Of a stretch of DNA of 56,594 nt, positions 47,417 through 55,886 are shown in pieces. Source of the DNA: Pasteurella testudinis DSM 23072. GTDB taxonomy: Bacteria > Pseudomonadota > Gammaproteobacteria > Enterobacterales > Pasteurellaceae. Within the stretch, counting starts at the first letter, position 1. Every line of letters starts with the position of its first letter. The position numbers and the translations under genes are program-made. The notes under the pieces were generated by a model. It was not told where the DNA came from. It made no database searches and was given only the letters and a program-made list of their open reading frames with translations. Where the stretch lies: positions 1 to 56,594 of the forward strand of contig NZ_FWWV01000009.1 of the NCBI RefSeq assembly GCF_900176075.1, given 5' to 3'.

Positions 47417-48253
47417 TTAGAAAAAGCGGCTGTGGTCGCCGTTCGGTGTGCCGGTTGCAACTGGCATTTCGCTGTAACCGGCTTCCGGTTGTGCTGCCAA
47501 CTGTTTAAATTGGGCTTGCAACGCACTGACCGCACTTTGCAAGGCGGTAAGGTTTTGCAGGTTTGTTTGTTGTTCCGTTTCAAGTGCGGTCTGCTTTTCG
47601 GTCAGCTCAGCGGCATGCGCCGATAACAGTTCAATTGCTTGCGTTTGGTCGGCAAAGCGAGCCTCGTCTTTTTTACTTTTGCCGGTTAGCAGTTCCGCAA
47701 CACGGCTAAAGAGGGAAACGCTCTCTTTTTCCTCTTCAATCTCTTCAAGCTGTAGCGAAAATTCCAAGGCTTCGGAAATCAAGTTGTCGGCTTTTTGCTT
47801 GCGCTCGGTCAGCGGATTGAGTTTCGCACCTGCGCAGAATTGCAACATTTCAGTGCCAAGACTTGCCGGGGAATCGGTGACGGCTAACCCGACCAAATAG
47901 GCTTGCCCTTTGTCGGCAAAATCCAAATCGATTTCAATTGAGGTGTAAATCTTTTGGCGTTCTTGGGTGAGCTTAATCAAGTCGTCGGTCGGTTCGATTT
48001 GCGCCAACAGTTGCAATTTTCCGTCGTCACGTTCTTCGGTTTTCAGTGCCAGCACGTCGCCATAGGCTTTTGAGTGCGGTTCATCTTTCCACAGCATCCG
48101 GAATTTGATGTGTTCAATGTTGATGCGTGCGCCGTAGGTATTTTTCGGATCGTAGTTGGCTGCCATTTGCGTCAGCCATTCGCGCGAGATTTTGCGCCCG
48201 TCAGTGGTTGCGCCCTCGGTGGCAACGACAAACCATTTTGATTTTTTGCTCAT
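47417..48253 (-). CDS. O: capsid scaffold and protease O (P2 gpO)
   Basis: A 278-aa protein. The N-terminal serine protease has the likely triad Asp18 (TEGATTDGR), His48 (RINIEHIKF) and Ser105 (QKIYTSIEIDL). The C-terminal scaffold is helical (ALETEQQTNLQNLTALQSAV). It directs capsid assembly and cleaves N and itself. First gene of the leftward head operon, divergent from P. Confidence 0.95.
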   Translation of the reverse strand: MSKKSKWFVVATEGATTDGRKISREWLTQMAANYDPKNTYGARINIEHIKFRMLWKDEPHSKAYGDVLALKTEERDDGKLQLLAQIEPTDDLIKLTQERQKIYTSIEIDLDFADKGQAYLVGLAVTDSPASLGTEMLQFCAGAKLNPLTERKQKADNLISEALEFSLQLEEIEEEKESVSLFSRVAELLTGKSKKDEARFADQTQAIELLSAHAAELTEKQTALETEQQTNLQNLTALQSAVSALQAQFKQLAAQPEAGYSEMPVATGTPNGDHSRFF

Positions 48254-48335
48254 AGCAGTGTCCTGTACTGGGTTGATATTTTATTGATCGTGGTTATGGT
48301 GCGGACTTTTCAAAGTGCGGTCTATCGTTGCTGAT

Positions 48336-48354
48336 TGTGTAGTGTGATTTGACA
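48336..48354. promoter_or_regulatory. candidate Ogr-type site shared by divergent P and O operons
   Basis: TGT-N13-ACA dyad (minus strand starts TGTCAAA), 83 bases before O and 48 before P. P2 has late promoters for both operons in this gap. Confidence 0.6.
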
Positions 48355-48401
48355 AAAGGGCGACAGCGTTATTTTTCCGTCTGCCGAATATTATGCGAGG
48401 C

Positions 48402-50171
48402 ATGAAAACAGAAAATAACACACTGATAATCTTAGACGATAAACGCCAAGCCCGATTGATGTATTGGGCTGGCTATCGTATTGTCGAAATTGCAAAACAG
48501 CTTAACTTGCCAGCTTCAACAATTTCCAGTTGGAAAGAGCGGGAAAAGTGGGACGATACCGCCCCGATTGGACGAGTGGAAGCCACACTAGAAGCACGTC
48601 TAAATTTGCTGATTTTGAAAGATGTCAAAGAGGGCAAGGACTATAAAGAGATTGATTTATTAACGCGCCAACTGGAACGCACCGCACGAGTGAAAAAATA
48701 CAGCAACGGCGGCGGCAATGAATCCGATCTCAATCCAAAAATCAAAAATCGTAATAAGGGTGAACGCAAAGCGGCGGATAAAAACCCGATCACACAAGAA
48801 CAGGAAGAACTGCTGATTAACGGTTTGTTGGCGACGATGTTTCCTTATCAGCGCCAGTGGCATGATGCAGGATTAAAACACCGAATCCGCAATATTCTGA
48901 AAAGCCGACAAATCGGCGCAACCTATTTTTTCGCCCTTGAATCTTTTGTTGATGCACTCAAAACCGGACGCAATCAGATTTTTATTTCTGCTTCCAAAAA
49001 ACAGGCGTTGCAGTTCCGATCTTATATCGTGGACTATGCCAAGCGCACTGCAGACGTGGAGCTTAAAGGCGAAACCATTGTGCTGCCGAATGCCGCCGAA
49101 TTGATTTTTCTCGGCACAAACAGCAAAACTGCACAATCCTATCACGGAAATTTGTATTTTGATGAAATTTTCTGGGTGCCTCGCTTTGAGGAAATCCGCA
49201 AAGTCGCTTCGGCGATGGCTTCGCAGAAAAAATACCGTCAAACCTATTTTTCTACACCGTCCACTTTGGCACATTCTGCCTATCCGTTTTGGAGCGGTAA
49301 GCGTTTCAATCGCGGACGGCCAAAAGCGCAGCAGGGCGAGTTTGATATTTCGCACGATTTCTTAAAGTGCGGTCGAGTAGGACCGGATAACCAGTGGCGG
49401 CAAATCGTCAATATCTACGATGCCGAAGCCGGCGGCTGTAATCTGTTTGATATTCATGATCTGAAACTGGAATATTCCGCTGATGAATTTGAACAGTTGT
49501 TTATGTGTCAGTTTATCGACGATAACGAAAGCGTGTTTAAGTTTTCAATGCTACAACGCTGCCAAGTTGACAGTTTAGAGATTTGGAAAGACTTTAATCC
49601 GTTGTATCTGCGGCCGTTCGGCAATCGTGAAGTTTGGTTGGGGTATGATCCTGCATTTACCGGTGACCGTGCTGCCCTTGCAATTGTTGCGCCGCCACGG
49701 GTTGAGGGCGGCAATTTCCGCACCCTGCATTATCAAACCTTTCACGGTATGGACTTTGCGCAGCAAGCCGAACGCATCCGCCATTATTGCGATTACTACA
49801 ACATTACCCGAATCGGCATTGATATGACCGGACTTGGCACGGGTGTTTATCAAATCGTTAAAACCTTTCGGCCCGATGCCGTCGGTTATCAATACAATCC
49901 TGATCTAAAAAATCGCATGGTGCTGAAAGCCTTTGATGTGATCAGCAAGGGGCGAATGGAGTGGGATTCAAACGGCAATGACATTCCGGCCAGTTTTATG
50001 TCAATCAAAAAGCAACTGACTGCCAGTGGAAAACAAACCACTTATGTTGCTGATCGCTCGGAAGAAGCCAGTCACGGCGATATTGCGTGGGCGATTATGC
50101 AAACCTTAATCAATGAGCCGTTCGATGGTAACACAGCGGTCAATAATTCATTTATGGAGATCTATTCGTGA
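48402..50171 (+). CDS. P: terminase large subunit P (P2 gpP)
   Basis: A 589-aa packaging ATPase. An N-terminal HTH (WAGYRIVEIAKQLNLPASTI) precedes a Walker A-like SRQIGAT and the Walker B LYFDEIFW. The C-terminal nuclease-type domain has GYDPAFTGDRAALAIV. The ATG at 48402 has GAGG upstream; an ATG at 48393 is open. Confidence 0.96.
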   Translation: MKTENNTLIILDDKRQARLMYWAGYRIVEIAKQLNLPASTISSWKEREKWDDTAPIGRVEATLEARLNLLILKDVKEGKDYKEIDLLTRQLERTARVKKYSNGGGNESDLNPKIKNRNKGERKAADKNPITQEQEELLINGLLATMFPYQRQWHDAGLKHRIRNILKSRQIGATYFFALESFVDALKTGRNQIFISASKKQALQFRSYIVDYAKRTADVELKGETIVLPNAAELIFLGTNSKTAQSYHGNLYFDEIFWVPRFEEIRKVASAMASQKKYRQTYFSTPSTLAHSAYPFWSGKRFNRGRPKAQQGEFDISHDFLKCGRVGPDNQWRQIVNIYDAEAGGCNLFDIHDLKLEYSADEFEQLFMCQFIDDNESVFKFSMLQRCQVDSLEIWKDFNPLYLRPFGNREVWLGYDPAFTGDRAALAIVAPPRVEGGNFRTLHYQTFHGMDFAQQAERIRHYCDYYNITRIGIDMTGLGTGVYQIVKTFRPDAVGYQYNPDLKNRMVLKAFDVISKGRMEWDSNGNDIPASFMSIKKQLTASGKQTTYVADRSEEASHGDIAWAIMQTLINEPFDGNTAVNNSFMEIYS

Positions 50172-51178
50172 AAGAACAAACTCAAAAGATTGAAGCCTTT
50201 AGCTTTGGCGAACCTGTGCCGATGTTGGATCGTGCCGAGATTTTGGATTATTTGGAATCAACGATTTTCAACCAAAAATACTACAATCCGCCGTTGGAAC
50301 TGGGCGGACTGGCAAAATCTTATCGCGCTGCGGCACACCATGCCAGCGCAATTCAGATCAAGAAAAATATTTTATTGAGTACCTGTGTACTGGATAAACG
50401 GCTATCAAAAACAGAACTATCAAAATTCATCTTGGATTATTTGGTGTTCGGCAATGCCTATGTTGAGGTGGTCAAAAATCCGTTTAGCAAAGTGATCCGT
50501 CTTGTTGCGCCAAAAGCTAAATATATGCGAAAAGGCGTTGAACATGGAAAATTCTACTATATGCCGCAAGGCATTTACAACGAACACGAATTTAAACCGA
50601 ATGCGATTTTTCATCTGTTTGAACCCGATGTTAATCAAGATGTGTACGGCATTCCCGAATATTTGGCGGCGATGCAGTCCGCTTGGCTGAATGAATCCGC
50701 AACCCTGTTTCGGCGCAAGTATTATTTGAACGGTGCGCACGCAGGCTTTATTTTGTATATGTCCGACCCAGCGCACAATCAAGATGATATTAATAATCTG
50801 CGTGAGCAACTGAAAGGCGCTAAAGGACCGGGCAATTTTAAAAACCTGTTTATGTATTCCGCAAACGGTAAAAAAGACGGCGTGCAAGTGATACCCCTTG
50901 CCGATGTTGCCGCCAAAGATGAATTTTTAAATATTAAAAATGTCAGCCGTGATGACGTGCTTGCCGCCCATCGCGTGCCGCCGCAGCTAATGGGGATAAT
51001 CCCGAATAACACTGGCGGTTTCGGTGATGTGACAAAAGCAGCTGAAGTGTTTTTTGTCAATGAGATCCAACCGCTCCAAGAACGCTTGCAAGAACTGAAT
51101 CAATGGCTAGGTGAAACCGTGATCAGCTTTAAAGATTACGAACTGTTGAAAGAAAAAGACGGCAACGTCAATCCCTAA
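50168..51178 (+). CDS. Q: portal protein Q (P2 gpQ)
   Basis: A 336-aa portal: EAFSFGEPVPMLDRAEILDY, then NQKYYNPPLELGGLAKSYRA and SRDDVLAAHRVPPQLMGIIP, the pattern of PBSX/P2 portals. Overlaps P by 4 bases. Two terminators follow. Confidence 0.96.
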   Translation: MKEQTQKIEAFSFGEPVPMLDRAEILDYLESTIFNQKYYNPPLELGGLAKSYRAAAHHASAIQIKKNILLSTCVLDKRLSKTELSKFILDYLVFGNAYVEVVKNPFSKVIRLVAPKAKYMRKGVEHGKFYYMPQGIYNEHEFKPNAIFHLFEPDVNQDVYGIPEYLAAMQSAWLNESATLFRRKYYLNGAHAGFILYMSDPAHNQDDINNLREQLKGAKGPGNFKNLFMYSANGKKDGVQVIPLADVAAKDEFLNIKNVSRDDVLAAHRVPPQLMGIIPNNTGGFGDVTKAAEVFFVNEIQPLQERLQELNQWLGETVISFKDYELLKEKDGNVNP

Positions 51179-51206
51179 ATCTCATTTCACGCCTCAACTT
51201 TCCAAC

Positions 51207-51232
51207 AAAAAAGCCCCGAAAGGGGCTTTTTT
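51207..51232 (+). terminator. terminator after Q
   Basis: AAAAAAGCCCC/GGGGCTTTTTT with a GAAA tetraloop: an 11-bp stem with T-run. Confidence 0.92.
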
Positions 51233-51240
51233 ACGCCAGT

Positions 51241-51265
51241 AAAACAAGGTTTAATGCCTTGTTTT
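51241..51265. terminator. second hairpin after Q
   Basis: AAAACAAGG/CCTTGTTTT with a 7-base loop, 8 bases after the first terminator. Confidence 0.75.
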
Positions 51266-51367
51266 AAATAAATATTTCGACAAATTATTATACCATTTTC
51301 AACAAAAAAAGCACATAAAACAGCTATTTTCCACACTGATTTTTTCTACAAAAAACCTCAAAAAATC

Positions 51368-51417
51368 GCCACCAACCCCACGCCCGCGCGCTCGTATCCC
51401 CGCCACGCCCGCGCACT
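51368..51417. other. candidate cos site
   Basis: A GC-rich island in AT-rich DNA after Q, where P2 cos lies. The minus-strand bases 51409-51391 read GGCGTGGCGGGGATACGAG. The P2 cohesive end as I remember it matches at 14 of 19 places. The flanks repeat GCGCGGGCGTGG. Confidence 0.75.
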
Positions 51418-51592
51418 AAATATGTCGCTTTCAACTCAAATTCAGATCCTAGATAGATCCAAACGGTAACTGGTACTAAAGAGATCCAAACAATCAGATC
51501 TTTCAACGCAAAATAACGCACAAAAACGCAGGTTTCAGATCTTTTTTGTGAGCTGTATCAGATTTATTGATTTATCTCTTGTTTTTGATAGT

Positions 51593-51609
51593 GCGCACCA
51601 TTTTGCACC
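51593..51609. promoter_or_regulatory. GCACC repeats near attR (possible integrase arm sites)
   Basis: GCGCACC (51593-51599) and TTGCACC (51603-51609), 10 bases apart, just inside the right att end. They resemble the TTGCAC set at 15927-15955. Confidence 0.4.
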
Positions 51610-51649
51610 AGAATGTATTTAGATCCTTGATCTAAAAATGGATCGTGTG

Positions 51650-51680
51650 CCGGCCCTAGGCACCACTGATAAGCATAATC
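51650..51680. other. prophage attR (core repeat)
   Basis: 51650-51672 is identical to 15757-15779. Together they mark the crossover region within the tRNA-Leu 3' end. Confidence 0.9.
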
Positions 51681-52463
51681 TTTGTCTAGTATATACTGCA
51701 TGTTAATACGTTTTATACTATAAAATCTTGCTGTATCTATAGAACATATCTTCACTCAAGAAAGTATGCTAAATCACATACCTCCTAATTGTACCTCAGA
51801 TAGCTATCGGCTGTAAATCTATATCCAATAACATTCCGATAAAAAAGTATAGTTTTGAAGAGAACTACCAAGCATGCGAATGCTTTAATAACCATCAATT
51901 GGAAATGCTGTTCACGTTGTTTAAAAAAGCAAATAAAATAAGCGTGATAAATTCTCTATATTCAGCAGTGCATTGATTGTCTACCAAAACCACGAATATC
52001 TGTTTTATCTTCGTGTGGTAAAACTTATTAACAATTCTAGGATATCTTGAGGGCTTTCCCTCCTCTTAAAGCTTGATTTATTACACAACATTAGAAATGG
52101 TTTCACAGAATAATTGATGAAACTGGAAGATAAATTACTAGAAGTCATTTTGGTTTCGTATTTCTTCATCAAGATAATAGCGCCTCTGCGTTGTTTCCGT
52201 GCTTTTTGAAACTTTCTCTTGATAGCTAACAGCTCCTAAGGATACTTGTAGCCCGATGTTATATAGAACTGTAGGTGTACTAATTGATTGTTTTCGTTGC
52301 GCTGTTTAAGCGTTTTAATATTGTGTAACAACTAGCACTTTACTACATACGAATGCTCTCAGACAAACAGAAGTCAGATGCTTAATTTTGAATCTTCTTT
52401 TTCGCAAGTTGGTTGTTTGTGAATAATTTTGAAGTAAGCTATTGCTCTATCCATATGAAATTT
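51681..52463. other. AT-rich region without an intact gene
   Basis: About 780 bases right of attR with no long ORF. Only a short coding-like relic (52138-52305) and an inverted repeat near 51991-52021 (CCACGAA ... TTCGTGTGG) are visible. I see no RNA gene. Confidence 0.6.
52138..52305 (-). pseudogene. gene relic, 3' end only
   Basis: One minus frame is open for 56 codons to the TAG at 52140-52138 and looks protein-like (STPTVLYNIGLQVSLGAVSY, then QEKVSKSTETTQRRYYLDEE). It is preceded by a stop in the same frame and has no start. Probably the 3' end of a deleted gene. Family not recognised. Confidence 0.4.
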
Positions 52464-52499
52464 CCTCAAACACTCATCTTGTTTATTGAGTGTTTGAGG
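52464..52499. terminator. 13-bp perfect hairpin after the repressor gene
   Basis: CCTCAAACACTCA/TGAGTGTTTGAGG with a 10-base loop, about 60 bases past the repressor stop. No long T-run, so it may instead be a protein-binding site. Confidence 0.6.
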
Positions 52500-52561
52500 A
52501 CTGGAATATAATCTTAGATAATTATCTAATTATGAATATCATTAATTACATAAAATTCATA

Positions 52562-53224
52562 TCATTCCCATTTCATTGTATGTGCATACCATTCTACTTT
52601 ACCTTGAATTAATTCAGTTGTGATTTTTTCGGGTGCTAGATAGAGAGAATTATAAAGTAGATTATCACAATTGATAAATATTCCGCCTTGTACATCAAAT
52701 TGTAATCGTCGGATAGTTTGTTGAGAGTTAATATTGACTAAGTATAAACCATCTTTAAGCCCCTCAATACATTTTAATCCATAGACAGATTGATACTGGA
52801 AAATACTAAGAAGCACAATATCACCGTTATAGATAGTCTTTTCCATGCCATCATCAGGCATCTTAAACATTTTTAACCTATCATTTTGAACTACAATTGT
52901 TAGCCTATTCTTTTCTATCCAATCAGTCCTAAATGCATAATTTTTTGCACTAGTTTGCTGTTCCGGTGATATGCATTCAATATACGTAAAATTTCTATCT
53001 TGCGTAGCTGTATCATCTGCAATGCTAAAACCCAAAAAAATTTGAGTTTTGAATGGCAGGGAGGAGTAGTGGTATTCGAATGCTCCACCTTGTATGCCTT
53101 TAGAAGATTTCCTTTTTTTCCAGTTTTCTATTTTGGCTTTTCTTGTCACATTGGTTGCAAGTTGCGGTAACCCAGCAATTCCTGCAAGATCTTTTGCTAA
53201 AAACCATTCTTTATTTATTGGCAT
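52562..53224 (-). CDS. Mu-type/S24-like repressor
   Basis: A 220-aa regulator. The N-terminal Mu-repressor/MuA-type winged helix is clear (NKEWFLAKDLAGIAGLPQLA, then KAKIENWKKRKS and GGAFEYHYSSLP, residues 4-58). The C-terminal half resembles the S24/LexA domain (DDGMEKTIYNGDIVLLSIFQ), but the usual nucleophile Ser of GDSME is Gly here. It may therefore be unable to self-cleave. It is divergent from the recombinase at 53536. Confidence 0.8.
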   Translation of the reverse strand: MPINKEWFLAKDLAGIAGLPQLATNVTRKAKIENWKKRKSSKGIQGGAFEYHYSSLPFKTQIFLGFSIADDTATQDRNFTYIECISPEQQTSAKNYAFRTDWIEKNRLTIVVQNDRLKMFKMPDDGMEKTIYNGDIVLLSIFQYQSVYGLKCIEGLKDGLYLVNINSQQTIRRLQFDVQGGIFINCDNLLYNSLYLAPEKITTELIQGKVEWYAHTMKWE

Positions 53225-53535
53225 AAAATATCCTTTAGATATTATAAATCAATATGTTAAACCATCAGTTTAATATTATTGAAATCATAATTGATTTTAA
53301 TGTTGATTAATTAATGATTTTATAATATGATTTAAATCATTCTTGAATAAGTTGTTGTGTGATAAGAGATAAAATTTGTAGTAAGGATCGCATAAAATGT
53401 GATAAAAAAAAAGAAGTAACGATCAGTAGTCCAATGGCAGATTTAAGAATAATTAACTATGAAATGTACTAGGGAAGGGGGCTGCAAATAGCTCCCTATG
53501 AAATCTACAGTTACAATTATTTTTAAGGACTCAGT
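53225..53535. other. AT-rich intergenic region between repressor and recombinase
   Basis: 311 bases without an ORF. They presumably hold divergent promoters. A hairpin GGGGCT/AGCTCC lies near 53479-53502, just before the recombinase. No clear promoter could be picked. Confidence 0.5.
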
Positions 53536-54447
53536 ATGAATAATAAAATTTCTTTTAAAGGGTTATTACAAGAATTTTTATTTTATCGACATTTAAGACC
53601 TGAAACGGTCAAATGTTATAAAAAAGCAATCAAGCAGCTAACCGACTATGCCCCAGACCTATATCCTGATGATGTATCATCTACAATCCTTATAAATTGG
53701 AGAAACAATATTCTTAGAAGAGTAAAACCGACATCGTGGAATACTTATGTTAGACATTTGAGAGCTGTATTCTCATTCGGTATTGAGCAAGGACTTATAT
53801 CTTTGAAGAAAAATCCATTTCAAAGAACATTTATTCGAGAAGAAAAATATAGAAAGAAAGTATATTCTGAAGAACAACTGATTCAATTAGAAAATTTCTT
53901 CAAGCAAAAAATAGTTGTTCCAGATTATTTAAAACCAATCTGGTTTATAGAGGCATTGGTAATGACTTTTCGCTATACAGGGATTCGTTGTTCTCAGTTA
54001 CTACAATTACAGATTAAAGATATAAATTTGTCAAAAAGAGTAATTAATATTTCCCCTGAAATTAACAAAAATCATGATTATCATGTGTTACCTATTTCTG
54101 ATAAATTATTTCCATACATTGTTAAACTCTTAAAGGAATTAAAAAGTAAATCCCAATCTTTAGATGATCAATTGTTTAATATAAATCTTTTCTCACATGT
54201 TGTGAAAAGGCAAGGATTACCAATGTCGATAAATCAGATAAACCATATCTTTAGAACAATATCTGAGCAAGTTGGTTTTAAGGTATCTTCGCATAGATTT
54301 AGACACACCATTGCAACACAAATTATGAAAGATCCTAAAAATCTTTATATTGCTCAAAAATTATTAGGGCATAAAGATTTAAAGGTTACTCTGAGTTACA
54401 TTGAGCATGATGTTGATGCAATAAGGGATTATGTGAACTTATTATAA
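53536..54447 (+). CDS. tyrosine recombinase, copy 1
   Basis: A 303-aa XerC/D-like recombinase. It has a SAM-like N-terminal domain (residues 5-90) and catalytic residues Arg151 (TGIRCSQLL), Lys178 (EINKNH), His253 and Arg256 (SSHRFRHT), His279 (LLGHKDL) and Tyr288 (LSYIEHD). No arm-binding domain. Ribosome site AAGGA. The C-terminal 53 residues match copy 2 at 34 positions by my hand alignment. Confidence 0.92.
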   Translation: MNNKISFKGLLQEFLFYRHLRPETVKCYKKAIKQLTDYAPDLYPDDVSSTILINWRNNILRRVKPTSWNTYVRHLRAVFSFGIEQGLISLKKNPFQRTFIREEKYRKKVYSEEQLIQLENFFKQKIVVPDYLKPIWFIEALVMTFRYTGIRCSQLLQLQIKDINLSKRVINISPEINKNHDYHVLPISDKLFPYIVKLLKELKSKSQSLDDQLFNINLFSHVVKRQGLPMSINQINHIFRTISEQVGFKVSSHRFRHTIATQIMKDPKNLYIAQKLLGHKDLKVTLSYIEHDVDAIRDYVNLL

Positions 54448-54499
54448 AAGTAATAAAGACATAATATTAATTTTACATTGATACAGTGAAATTTTTTGA

Positions 54500-54527
54500 G
54501 GGATATCCTAATCATATAGGTTATCCC
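54500..54527. terminator. bidirectional terminator between the two recombinases
   Basis: GGGATATCCTA/TAGGTTATCCC with a 6-base loop. T-rich on both sides (CTTTATAG right; AAAAAA left as read on plus), so it can stop both convergent genes. Confidence 0.85.
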
Positions 54528-54528
54528 T

Positions 54529-55515
54529 TTATAGTTTTTCAACATGTTTCCGAATCATATCAATATCATATTCAATATAGCATAAAGTCGTTTGTATGTT
54601 CTTATGCCCGAGTAATTTTTGGGTGATATAAACATTTTGAGGTTTTCTCATCAATTGTGTTGCAATGGTATGCCTAAAACGGTGAGGAGATAGCTTAAAA
54701 TTTAAGTGCTTAGATAAAACTCTAAAAAGGTGTGTTAGCTGATCTGTTGTCATGATCTTATTTTTATTTCGAGTTGATTCTGAAAATAAATTAATATTAA
54801 ATAATTGACTGTTTTTATTTGAATTTGATTTTCTATGCTCAACTATTAGCCTTTCTAAATGGGGATGAAGCTTTTTATTGATTGGGATTATATAGTAGTT
54901 GTGGTTTTTATTGATTTCTTCTGATATGAAAATTGTTTTTTGGCTTAAATCAATATTGCTAATTTTTAATTTTAGTAGCTGTGAGCGACGAATTGCTGTA
55001 AAGCGTAATATATGTAAAATTGCTAAAGTAAACCACCAAGGTTGTAGGTAATTAGGAATAATAGTGATATATAAATCCGGTGTGATTAATAATTTATCTA
55101 AATATTGTAGTTGAACCTGAGGAATCAATTTATGTTGAGATTTTTCTTTTCTAACTTGGGTTTTAGAAAAAGGATTATCTAATCTATTGACTAAATGGTA
55201 TTCGATAGCAAAGTTAAATATTGCATGGCAATGACGCGAATAAGTATTCCACGAAGTGTTTTTTATAGATTGTAAAAGATCGTTACGCCAAAAAATAACT
55301 TGCTCCCTAGTTAATTTTTCAGATGAAATGTAAGGATAATATTTAATCAAAAGATTTACTATTTTTTGATAACTTTTCTTTGTATCTACTCTATGTTGCT
55401 TATCAAAATAAAATTTATCTAATATTTTTTGAAAAATTTGTTTTATTTCTATAGCTTGTTCTTTCGAAAAAATATCCAAATTTGATATGGTTTTATTATC
55501 GTATAGGTTTCTCAT
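54529..55515 (-). CDS. tyrosine recombinase, copy 2
   Basis: A 328-aa paralogue of copy 1, with a 25-residue longer N-terminus. All catalytic residues are present: Arg in FTAIRRSQLL, Lys in EEINKNH, His/Arg in SPHRFRHT, His in LLGHKNI and Tyr in LCYIEYD. It faces copy 1 tail to tail. Very AT-rich. Unlike the phage integrase, both copies lack an arm-binding domain. Confidence 0.92.
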   Translation of the reverse strand: MRNLYDNKTISNLDIFSKEQAIEIKQIFQKILDKFYFDKQHRVDTKKSYQKIVNLLIKYYPYISSEKLTREQVIFWRNDLLQSIKNTSWNTYSRHCHAIFNFAIEYHLVNRLDNPFSKTQVRKEKSQHKLIPQVQLQYLDKLLITPDLYITIIPNYLQPWWFTLAILHILRFTAIRRSQLLKLKISNIDLSQKTIFISEEINKNHNYYIIPINKKLHPHLERLIVEHRKSNSNKNSQLFNINLFSESTRNKNKIMTTDQLTHLFRVLSKHLNFKLSPHRFRHTIATQLMRKPQNVYITQKLLGHKNIQTTLCYIEYDIDMIRKHVEKL

Positions 55516-55886
55516 AATTTTTCTCCTTTTCTAGTATATTAAGAGAATAGAATGCCCTTACACGTAATTGATAAGCATGCTGTTTAATTTAGTTAATCAA
55601 AAATATTTCCTAAGTATTTCATTAGATTATTTAGATTTCAATAGCGAATGATTGATTTTGTGATATGCTTAACATATTGATTTGCGATAGAAATTTATCT
55701 TGACAGAATATTATTACATTTTTAGTATTGGAATAGTAAATGACTCTAAAAGAGTGGATGTGAGTGAAAGCTATTATATATCTGGAAGAGGGTATTTTTA
55801 ATTAGGGCTAACTTAGATTTATCTTGATGACTTAAGATAGCCCTTAATACTGTATCCTAATGATAGTGAATTTGAAAGCTTTATGC
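55516..55886. other. intergenic region with hns terminator
   Basis: No ORF of note in 371 bases. A hairpin AGGGCTAACTTA/TAAGATAGCCCT (55804-55844, one mismatch) lies after the hns stop and probably ends its transcript. Confidence 0.6.

Larger units (their letters stand above)
15757..51680. mobile_element. P2-like prophage, about 35.9 kb
   Basis: It is bounded by the att repeats at 15757-15787 and 51650-51680. It holds int, A, ogr-like, cI-like and all the P2-type structural genes D to Q, a cos-like sequence, and morons (DUF3800 block, hicAB, small membrane proteins). All structural reading frames I checked are open, so it may be intact. Many copies of the Pasteurellaceae uptake core show long residence in this family. 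Confidence 0.95.

Noticed and set aside
51324-51521. ORF across the cos region
   Set aside because: The GC-rich repeat makes a low-quality frame; no ribosome site, and the region is better explained as cos.
51564-51755. ORF spanning attR
   Set aside because: It crosses the recombination point and has no coding features.
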